Positions 1 through 5,562 of a stretch of DNA of 10,460 nt are shown here, one piece after another (within the stretch, counting starts at the first letter, position 1; every line of letters begins with the position of its first letter). The translations under genes were made by a program, and so were the position numbers. This stretch comes from Candidatus Aminicenantota bacterium. GTDB lineage: Bacteria; Acidobacteriota; Aminicenantia; Aminicenantales; UBA4085. The notes below the pieces were generated by a model. It saw only the letters and a list, made by a program, of their open reading frames with translations. It ran no database searches and was not told the origin of the DNA. The stretch is taken from the NCBI GenBank assembly GCA_003154255.1, contig PMCY01000147.1, positions 19,560 to 30,019 on the forward strand, written 5' to 3'.

Positions 1-55
1 GGGAACGGATCGGGAGGGCCTTTAAACTATAAGCATTTTCCGAGGCGCAGACAAG

Positions 56-71
56 CCGCCCGGATGGGCGG
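56..71 (-). other. Small GC hairpin downstream of the dnaE2 gene
   Basis: A 6-bp perfect inverted repeat (CCGCCC / GGGCGG) with a 4-nt loop lies 15 bp beyond the polymerase stop codon. In the minus-strand direction it is followed by CTTGTCTG, not a T-run, so it is at best a weak intrinsic terminator or an mRNA 3' end-protecting structure. The remaining bases 1-86 show no gene I can support. Confidence 0.3.
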
Positions 72-86
72 ATGGATGCCGGCGTC

Positions 87-3053
87 TCAGAACGACTTGA
101 GGAAGGCGCAGTCGAAGATCTTGAGCGTGCCCGTCCCGTCGAGGCGGACCTCGCCGCGCAGGCAGCAGACGGGCGGCTCACCCATGGCCAGGCACTTGCG
201 GTCGCCTATCCCCTCCAGCGTTCCGGTCTCGTCCTCGAAGAGAAAGAAATACTTGAGGCCGCCGCGGACCTCCTTGCCCCGGGCGTCGACGACCCGCACC
301 ACCAGGTCGACCGGCCGCCCGGCGTGCCGGCGCAGGTCCTTGATGCGCAGGTCCGGCCGCTGGCCCTCGTAGAGCGCCAGCGGGTCGGCTTCCGGGCTGA
401 AGCCCAGCGACTCCAGGACCATCTTGGCCTTCTCCCGGGCGTCCAGGTCGGACGTCGGCTCGACGCCTTCGATGCCCTGGACGTAGCGCAGGACCTGCCG
501 CGTCCGGCGGGCCTCGAGCGAGTCGAAAACACCGGCCTTGACCAGGGTGAAGAGCTCAGCCTTGGAGAGGGGGACGCGGGCCAGGAAATCCTCGAGGCTT
601 CTGAAATCACCCGCCGTCCGCCGCTCCTCGATGATCTTGTCCGAAGTCCGCAGTGCCAGCCCCTTGATCGCGGTCAAGCCGACCCGGATGGCCGGCCCCT
701 CGACATCGAATCCGTGGCCGCTCCTGTTGGCGTCCGGCCCCAGGATGCGGATGCCCATCCGCTTGGCTTCTTCGATGTACTCGGACAGAACATAGTAGCC
801 GCCCCCGGCGTTGAGCACGGCGGCCATGTATGGCACGGGGTGATGGGCCTTGAGATAAACAGCCTGGTAGGCCATGGCCGCATACGAGGCGCTGTGGGCC
901 TTGTTGAAGGAGTAGGAGGAGAATTTCTCCATGACCTGCCAGAGCTTGTCGATCTCGCCGCCCGTGTAGCCGCGCTCCCGGGCCCGCTGGGCGAAGCGGG
1001 CCCGCAGCGGGACGAGAGCCTCGCCCTGGCGCTTGAGGGCCCGGCGCAGGTGGTCGCCCTCCTCGGCGGGCAGGCCGGCCACCCGCTCGGCCAGTTGCAT
1101 GACCTGCTCCTCGTAAAGCAGAAGCCCTCCGGTTTCCGGCAGGACGCGCTCGAGGAATGGATCGCGCAGCGTCCCGCGGCCCTCGCGGCCCCGCAGCAGG
1201 GCCTCCTTCATCCCGCTCTCGGTCGGCCCGGGCCGGATGAGGGCCAGGGCCACGACGAGGTCGCCCAAATCGGCGGGCTTCATCCGCCGCAGGAGGTTCA
1301 TCATGGCCGGGCTCTCGACCTGGAAGCAGCCGGTCGTCCGGGCGCTCTTGAGCAGGGCCAGGGCGGCCGGGTCGTCGGCCGGCAAATCCATCAGGCCGAG
1401 CGCGGCCTTGGCCGCGGAGATGGCCGCCAGGCCCCGCACCGAGAGCAGGTCGAGCTTGATCAGCTTGAGGTCCTCGACGGCATCGCGGTCGAAGTGGGAC
1501 ATGAGGAAACCCTTGGCCGACTTCTCCAGCGGCAGGCACCGGTCGACGGGCGCCGGCGTCAGGATGACCCCGCCGACGTGGAGGGAGATCTCGTTGTAGA
1601 CGCCGGTCAGGTCCGAGGCCAGATTCCAGATCTCGAGGTAGCCCGACGGCGGCGGCGACTTCTTGAGATGGGCCGGCTCGGCGAAAAGCGGGGCCCGCTT
1701 GCTCAGCGTCCGCGACTCCTCGGGCGGCAGGCCGAAGGCCCGGGCCGTCTCATAGAGGGCCGAGCGGGCGCCGAAGCACTTCAGGCTGCAGACAAAGGCC
1801 GCCCCCGTCCGCCCGGCCCCGTATTTGTCCAGGACGTAGGCCAGGACTTTGTCGCGGAAGCGGGAATCGAAGTCCAGGTCGATGTCGGGCGGGTCGTCAC
1901 GTCCGGCGTTGAGGAAACGCTCGAAATAGAGGTCGTGGGCGACGGGGTCGACGTGGGAGAGTCCCAGCAGCCAGCCCAGGAAGGATGAGGCGCCCGAACC
2001 CTTGAGGTTATGCAGAATCCCTTCGCGGCGGGCGAAACGGACGACATCGTGGACGATCAGGAAATAGGGGGCGAAGCCCGATTTCTCAATCGCCGCCAGT
2101 TCGCGCAGAGCCCGCTCACGGGCGCTCCAACCCAGGTCGGGCCGGGCCCGCAAACGGGCCAGAACTTCCTCGCGGAGGGGGACGGGAAAGATGTCGGCCG
2201 GCAGGGGTGGAACGATGCGGGTGAAATCGAAAACACACCGCTCGGCCGCGGCCTGGGTGTTGCGGAAGGCGGCGGCCGCCTCCGGCCCGAACTTCTTCAG
2301 GGCCAGGGCCTCCTGCTCCGGCCCGAAGCGGCGCACGGCCCGGCCGAGGCGCTCCCATTCGGGCGGATACGGGACCTTGCGCTCGAAGGCCCGCAGAAGC
2401 ACGAGCCGCTCGGGCGAACGGATGAATTTGAGCGGATTGGCCCAGATGAGGGGCAGCCCGTGGGCGGCGGCCAGGTCCCGGGCCCGGCCGAAATTGGGGA
2501 AGTCGGCGCCGACGAAGAGGTCGCCCTCGGCCGGACCTGATTTCAGCCGGGCCAGGAGCACCTCCGGGCGGGGCGACGCTTGGATCGTCCTCACATCCGC
2601 CGCATCTTGGGGGAAATTTGAGGACAGCGTCTGCACAGTCCTCGCACCCTCCATGGGAAAATGCGAGGGCAGCGTCTGCGCAGCCCTCACCTTCTCCGCA
2701 AGATGCGGAGAATATGAGGGAAGGAGAATGGTCACAAGGCCGGACAGGACCCCGGCGTCGCGGATCTCGCGGCGGTTGAGGATTTCCATCAGGTTGGCAT
2801 AGCCTTCGCGTTCGCGGACGAGAAAGAGGAAACGTCCGCTCTCCGTCTCGACCTCACCGCCGAAAAGCGACCGGATGCCGGCCGCCGCCGCCGCCCGTTT
2901 CCACTTGGCCCAGCCGTAGATGTTGCCGACATCGGAAAGGGCCATAGCCCCGGTCCGGCGGTCCGCCGCCCACCAGGCCAGCTCCTCCAGGGTGGCCCCG
3001 CCCGCCCCCTTGCTGTAGACGGAATGGACGCGCAGAGGAACGAACACCGGCAC
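87..3053 (-). CDS. dnaE2: Error-prone DNA polymerase III alpha subunit, DnaE2/ImuC type
   Basis: C-family polymerase of 988 aa, expected to extend mispaired or damaged primer ends during SOS translesion synthesis. Visible order: PHP domain (about 5-110), three odd tandem repeats (111-159), palm with catalytic aspartates D390 and D392 in PDIDLDFD and D535 in KLDLL, the FQVES and IRPGP motifs (577-610), the YEEQVMQLAERVAGL block (647-661), FNKAHSASYAAMAYQ (716-730), a helix-hairpin-helix (around 791-800) and a C-terminal OB fold (about 914-985). The length fits DnaE2 rather than replicative DnaE of about 1160 aa, and no tau-binding tail follows the OB fold. The PHP metal ligands are largely missing (PLRVHSVYS and LSDVGN), so no proofreading nuclease is expected. 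The GTG start lies 3 bp after the dinB stop, suggesting translational coupling. A second GTG at 3047 has better spacing from GGGAG and is a plausible alternative start. Family call is firm; the DnaE2 subtype rests on operon context, length and motifs. Confidence 0.93.
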   Translation of the reverse strand: MPVFVPLRVHSVYSKGAGGATLEELAWWAADRRTGAMALSDVGNIYGWAKWKRAAAAAGIRSLFGGEVETESGRFLFLVREREGYANLMEILNRREIRDAGVLSGLVTILLPSYSPHLAEKVRAAQTLPSHFPMEGARTVQTLSSNFPQDAADVRTIQASPRPEVLLARLKSGPAEGDLFVGADFPNFGRARDLAAAHGLPLIWANPLKFIRSPERLVLLRAFERKVPYPPEWERLGRAVRRFGPEQEALALKKFGPEAAAAFRNTQAAAERCVFDFTRIVPPLPADIFPVPLREEVLARLRARPDLGWSARERALRELAAIEKSGFAPYFLIVHDVVRFARREGILHNLKGSGASSFLGWLLGLSHVDPVAHDLYFERFLNAGRDDPPDIDLDFDSRFRDKVLAYVLDKYGAGRTGAAFVCSLKCFGARSALYETARAFGLPPEESRTLSKRAPLFAEPAHLKKSPPPSGYLEIWNLASDLTGVYNEISLHVGGVILTPAPVDRCLPLEKSAKGFLMSHFDRDAVEDLKLIKLDLLSVRGLAAISAAKAALGLMDLPADDPAALALLKSARTTGCFQVESPAMMNLLRRMKPADLGDLVVALALIRPGPTESGMKEALLRGREGRGTLRDPFLERVLPETGGLLLYEEQVMQLAERVAGLPAEEGDHLRRALKRQGEALVPLRARFAQRARERGYTGGEIDKLWQVMEKFSSYSFNKAHSASYAAMAYQAVYLKAHHPVPYMAAVLNAGGGYYVLSEYIEEAKRMGIRILGPDANRSGHGFDVEGPAIRVGLTAIKGLALRTSDKIIEERRTAGDFRSLEDFLARVPLSKAELFTLVKAGVFDSLEARRTRQVLRYVQGIEGVEPTSDLDAREKAKMVLESLGFSPEADPLALYEGQRPDLRIKDLRRHAGRPVDLVVRVVDARGKEVRGGLKYFFLFEDETGTLEGIGDRKCLAMGEPPVCCLRGEVRLDGTGTLKIFDCAFLKSF
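2577..2723 (-). repeat. Three in-frame tandem hairpin-forming repeats inside dnaE2
   Basis: Three consecutive units (2673-2723, 2628-2672 and 2577-2627; 51, 45 and 51 bp) encode LPSYSPHLAEKVRAAQT, LPSHFPMEGARTVQT and LSSNFPQDAADVRTIQA. Every unit is a codon multiple, so the frame survives. Each unit is bounded by an inverted repeat: CCCTCA/TGAGGG, CCTCGCA/TGCGAGG and GTCCTCA/TGAGGAC on the coding strand. The unit junctions also form hairpins (GAGGAC-12-GTCCTC at 2620-2643 and GAGGGC-12-GCCCTC at 2665-2688), with a compensatory A-T to G-C change between copies. Unit 1 holds a further perfect 9-bp stem, TTCTCCGCA/TGCGGAGAA (2692-2712). This resembles palindromic elements that invade coding genes, such as the Rickettsia RPEs. 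Identity as a dispersed element is inference. Confidence 0.75.
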
Positions 3054-3056
3054 TCC

Positions 3057-4490
3057 CTAGCGGGTGAGCGAGGCCGTCTTGAGGACGAAGCCGCGGTCGC
3101 GCTCGAAGGGATAGACGGCGTCGAGCATCTTCTCGCGGACTGTCAGCACGGCCCCGAAGCCGTACTTGCCGCGGACCGTGTCCACGGCCGCCCCCAGCCG
3201 TTCGGGCTTGTCCGAGTAGGCCTCGAAGAGCGGCAGGGGCCGGGCCCGGACGAGATCCGAGGCCTTCACCCCGACCAGCCTCAGGGCCAGCCGTGTGCCG
3301 TGGTAGAGCGGGAGGAAGAGCTCCTCGGCAATGCGGTAGATCTCGCCCATCTCCTGGAGCGGCGTGAGAAGGAGGCGGCGGCGGACCTCGGTGCGGAAGT
3401 CGGCGTAGCGGGCCTTGACCTCGATAACGTGGGCATAGCCATGGCCCTGGCGCAGGGCCAGAGTCAGGCGGTCGCAGAGGTAAGCCAGGTGGGCCAGGAG
3501 GAGGCGCTTGTCCCAGAGGTCCTCGAGGAAGGTCGTCTCGCGCGAGACGGACTTGGGGACGGTCGAGGTGACGATGGGCCGGCTGTCGATCCCGCGCGAG
3601 TGGAGATAGATGTCGTCGCCGCCCAGTCCGAAGATCGAGTGCAGAGTCCCCCGCGGAAGCCCCCAGAGGTCGCCGATCTTCTGGATGGCCAGCATGCGCA
3701 GGAGGACCTGGGTCTTGGGGCCGATGCCGGGCAGGCTGTCGATGGGCAGGCCGCGCAGGAAGCCCTCCTCCCCGCCTGGAGGAATCTCGAAAAAGCCGGC
3801 CGGCTTAGCCTTCTTCGTGGCCAGCTTGGCCAGGATCTTGTTGGGGCCCACGCCGACCGAGACCTTCAGCCCCGTCTCGCGCTCGATGCGCGCCTGGAGG
3901 GCCCGGGCGGCTTCGGTGAACGAGGGATAGAGGTGACGGCAACGGGTGAAATCGAGGTAGGCCTCGTCGATCGAGGTCTCCTCGACATCGGGGGTCGCCT
4001 GGCGGAGGACGCGGAAGAACTTTTCGGAGAAGGACTGGTAGAGATGGTAATTGCCGCGGACGAAGACGGCCTGGGGGCAGAGTTTGTAGGCGGTACGCAG
4101 GGCCATGCCGGAATGGACGCCGTAGCGGCGGGCCTCGTAGGAGCAGGTCGAAGCCACGCCCCGCTCGTGGGGCAGGCCGCCGACGATGACCGGCAGGCCC
4201 CGCAGGGCGGGATTGAGGAGGACCTCGACCGAGGCGAAGAAGGCGTCGATGTCGACGTGGACGATGAACCGCCGGGCGGCCGCCGGTCCGGACCGCGGTC
4301 CCGGAAAGAAGGGGATGGCAGGGGGCTCTGCGAACGGCGAGACCGGCGGGCAGCTCTCGACGGCCGCCCGCGCGGCGCGCGCCGCCGCGGCCCGGGCGGC
4401 GGCCGGACTGCCGTCCAGCCCGGCCGGCCCGAAGTCCGGCGCCGCGGCCTGGCGCCTCGGGGAGGGTCGTGCTTCGGTCGCAGCGTTCAT
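3057..4490 (-). CDS. dinB: Y-family translesion DNA polymerase IV (DinB)
   Basis: Lesion-bypass polymerase of 477 aa from the chosen ATG. The catalytic core begins at about residue 75 with FIVHVDIDAFFASVE (metal ligand D80, steric-gate Phe at 84-85), followed by CSYEARRYGVHSGM and ETSIDEAYLDFT, which supplies D175 and E176. The thumb/HhH stretch SVGVGPNKILAKLATKKAKP...LPGIGPKT follows, then the little-finger domain and a likely beta-clamp binding motif RPLPLFEA near residue 418. All polymerase acids are present, unlike ImuB, whose active site is dead. Residues 1-74 are an Ala/Pro/Arg-rich extension absent from typical DinB of about 350-400 aa. I chose ATG 4490 because GAGGA lies 5 nt upstream; a TTG at 4520 would add 10 residues (MSFFKAARTI). 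It sits between lexA and dnaE2 in what is probably one SOS-controlled unit. Confidence 0.93.
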   Translation of the reverse strand: MNAATEARPSPRRQAAAPDFGPAGLDGSPAAARAAAARAARAAVESCPPVSPFAEPPAIPFFPGPRSGPAAARRFIVHVDIDAFFASVEVLLNPALRGLPVIVGGLPHERGVASTCSYEARRYGVHSGMALRTAYKLCPQAVFVRGNYHLYQSFSEKFFRVLRQATPDVEETSIDEAYLDFTRCRHLYPSFTEAARALQARIERETGLKVSVGVGPNKILAKLATKKAKPAGFFEIPPGGEEGFLRGLPIDSLPGIGPKTQVLLRMLAIQKIGDLWGLPRGTLHSIFGLGGDDIYLHSRGIDSRPIVTSTVPKSVSRETTFLEDLWDKRLLLAHLAYLCDRLTLALRQGHGYAHVIEVKARYADFRTEVRRRLLLTPLQEMGEIYRIAEELFLPLYHGTRLALRLVGVKASDLVRARPLPLFEAYSDKPERLGAAVDTVRGKYGFGAVLTVREKMLDAVYPFERDRGFVLKTASLTR

Positions 4491-4495
4491 GATGG

Positions 4496-4500
4496 TCCTC
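4496..4500 (-). promoter_or_regulatory. Ribosome binding site of dinB
   Basis: GAGGA on the minus strand, 5 nt before ATG 4490. It decides between this start and the TTG at 4520, which has only GGAG followed by TCGTT. Confidence 0.55.
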
Positions 4501-4559
4501 GCGGCTTTGAAAAAAGACAAAACGACTCCGCAACGTCGATTTCCCGAGTGTCGTCGTGT

Positions 4560-4577
4560 CCGGCGATCGCTCGCCGG
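4560..4577 (-). other. GC-rich hairpin in the lexA-dinB gap
   Basis: Perfect 7-bp inverted repeat CCGGCGA/TCGCCGG with a 4-nt loop, in the 229-bp space between the lexA stop and the dinB start. There is no adjacent T-run in the lexA-to-dinB direction, so it does not look like an intrinsic terminator. A TTGACA (minus strand, 4580-4585) lies just upstream, but CGGACA occupies the -10 position, so no independent dinB promoter can be supported. I see no other gene in 4491-4719. The structure could modulate read-through, processing or dinB translation. Confidence 0.4.
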
Positions 4578-4719
4578 TATGTCAAAAACAGTCTTTACAA
4601 GAGAAGGAGACGGCCGCCCGCCCTCTGGAATCTCGTGGGGACGATCTTCATTCGTCGTCGCGAGGAGCGGAACGGCACGGCCGCCTCCAAGGGAAGAAAA
4701 GGGGACATAATGGGCTCGC

Positions 4720-5352
4720 TCAGTACTTTCTCAGGACGCCGATGACCCGGCCCAGCACCCGGACGTTTTCGACCTCGAAGGGCCGGAAGGCTGGATTCTC
4801 GGGCACAAGGAAGGTCTTGTCGTTCTCGCGCCGGAGGCGCTTCAGCGTGACCGACCCGTCGTCGAGCATGGCCACGACCATCTCCCCCGAATTGGCCGAG
4901 CTGGTCCGTTCCAGGAGGACGTTGTCGCCGTCGTCGATGTAGGCGTCGATCATGCTCTTGCCCTCGACGCGGATGCAGAAGACGTTGCCCCGGCGGCGCC
5001 CGATCATCCACTCAGGAATGTCCATGGCTCCGCCGGAGAAGTCGAAAGCCTCGCGGGGCGTGCCGGCGGGCACGAGACCGGCCAGGGGCACACGGAAACG
5101 CCCAGCGTCCGGGCCGGGCGCCGCACCGGCCCGGCGCAACTCTCCCCGCTCGCGCTTCAGGTAGCCCTTGCGCTCGAGGCTGAGGACGTGCTTGAAGACG
5201 GCCGAGGGGCTGGCAATGCCCAGCCGAGCCCCGATCTGGCGGATTGTCGGCCCGTAGCCGTGCTCCAGGATGAACTCCTCGACGGACTTGAGGAGGGCTT
5301 CCTGCCGCGGGGTCATTTCCTTGCGTATCATGTTCACCATTTTGTTCACCAT
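4720..5352 (-). CDS. lexA: SOS transcriptional repressor LexA
   Basis: LexA of 210 aa as called: an N-terminal winged helix-turn-helix (about 13-75; RQEALLKSVEEFILEHGYGP, then TIRQIGARLGIASPSAVFKH) and a C-terminal S24 self-cleaving peptidase. The cleavage site is Ala96-Gly97 in VPLAGLVPAGTP. The catalytic dyad is Ser133 in VEGKSMIDAYIDDGD and Lys171 in VTLKRLRREN. All are intact, so RecA-stimulated autocleavage is expected. It represses its own promoter and probably the downstream dinB and dnaE2. The N-terminus is unusual: MVNKMVN comes from a 12-bp tandem repeat giving two in-frame ATGs (5352 and 5340), with further Met codons at residues 8 and 13. The first ATG is only 4 nt from the -10 box, so translation is either leaderless or starts at a later Met; residue 13 (MTPRQEALL) best matches usual LexA N-termini. 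Confidence 0.95.
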   Translation of the reverse strand: MVNKMVNMIRKEMTPRQEALLKSVEEFILEHGYGPTIRQIGARLGIASPSAVFKHVLSLERKGYLKRERGELRRAGAAPGPDAGRFRVPLAGLVPAGTPREAFDFSGGAMDIPEWMIGRRRGNVFCIRVEGKSMIDAYIDDGDNVLLERTSSANSGEMVVAMLDDGSVTLKRLRRENDKTFLVPENPAFRPFEVENVRVLGRVIGVLRKY

Positions 5353-5354
5353 TT
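5331..5354 (-). repeat. Perfect 12-bp tandem repeat over the lexA start, candidate LexA operator
   Basis: AAATGGTGAACA occurs twice in direct tandem with no mismatch on the minus strand. It contains GAAC-N8-GAAC (plus strand GTTC-N8-GTTC), similar to the direct-repeat GTTC-N7-GTTC LexA box of Alphaproteobacteria but one base longer. Its position just downstream of the -10 element would allow repressor to block initiation. Each copy carries an in-frame ATG. The sequence is certain; the operator role is inference. Confidence 0.6.
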
Positions 5355-5356
5355 AG

Positions 5357-5385
5357 ATAATAAGCGCGGACACAGCCTTTGTCAA
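5357..5385 (-). promoter_or_regulatory. lexA promoter (sigma70-type)
   Basis: On the minus strand, TTGACA (5380-5385) is followed by a 17-bp spacer and TATTAT (5357-5362), very close to the housekeeping consensus. A start site 6-8 nt downstream would fall at or inside the first lexA ATG (5350-5352), implying a leaderless transcript or use of a downstream start codon. Confidence 0.75.
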
Positions 5386-5400
5386 GAGGGATTCCGCCTT

Positions 5401-5436
5401 TCCGCGGACAAAAAAAATGATCGGCGCCGGCCCATA
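5401..5436. other. Palindromes and A-tract in the divergent intergenic region
   Basis: The middle of the 206-bp lexA/fusion-gene spacer holds an 8-bp perfect palindrome TCCGCGGA (5401-5408), a run of eight A (5410-5417) and the GC palindrome GGCGCC with flanking CCGG. Upstream of the lexA -35, the T-run could act as a distant UP-like element. On the minus strand the GC palindrome followed by T8 vaguely resembles a terminator, but no minus-strand gene feeds into it. Function unknown. Confidence 0.25.
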
Positions 5437-5469
5437 TCTGCGCTAATCCAAATCCCCCCAACAACTTGC

Positions 5470-5497
5470 TTGACACGCGGGAGGACCGCTATATATA
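5470..5497 (+). promoter_or_regulatory. Promoter of the fusion-protein/histidine-kinase operon
   Basis: TTGACA (5470-5475), a 16-bp spacer and TATATA (5492-5497); TATAGT at 5494-5499 with an 18-bp spacer is an equivalent reading. It predicts a 5' leader of roughly 50-55 nt before ATG 5559. No GAAC/GTTC pair like that at lexA is seen here, so this operon is probably not under LexA control. Confidence 0.65.
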
Positions 5498-5544
5498 GTA
5501 TTACTCGAATGATGGCCCATAAATATTAAATTTTTCGGAATTCT

Positions 5545-5562
5545 ATGCGACTAAAGTCATGA
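5545..5562 (+). other. Possible five-codon leader ORF overlapping the fusion-gene start
   Basis: ATG CGA CTA AAG TCA TGA encodes MRLKS, and its stop codon overlaps the start of the 1197-aa gene (ATGA at 5559-5562). The large gene has no clear Shine-Dalgarno before its ATG, so termination-reinitiation coupling is conceivable. Such short ORFs arise often by chance and the leader ORF itself has only a weak GGA upstream. Confidence 0.25.

Noticed and set aside
72..1988. 638-codon open frame on the plus strand opposite dnaE2
   Set aside because: Antisense to a clear polymerase with catalytic motifs. Its translation is rich in Gly, Gln, Val, Asp and Leu with no recognisable domain, typical of the complement of a GC-rich gene.
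2587..2720. CRISPR-like array or small RNA gene in the repeat cluster
   Set aside because: Only three units with no unique spacers of constant length, and the whole stretch is translated in frame within dnaE2; a tandem palindromic insertion explains it better.
4557..4585. Separate dinB promoter built on TTGACA at 4580-4585 (minus strand)
   Set aside because: The -10 position 17 bp downstream reads CGGACA, which is not promoter-like, and the interval is a GC hairpin.
3024..4745. 573-codon open frame on the plus strand opposite dinB
   Set aside because: It mirrors the whole dinB gene and part of the lexA-dinB gap; no domain, no RBS, and low-complexity translation.
5409..5436. Intrinsic terminator on the minus strand (GC palindrome followed by T8)
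   Set aside because: The stem immediately before the T-run is interrupted by GATCA, and no minus-strand transcript is expected to arrive there from the plus-strand gene.
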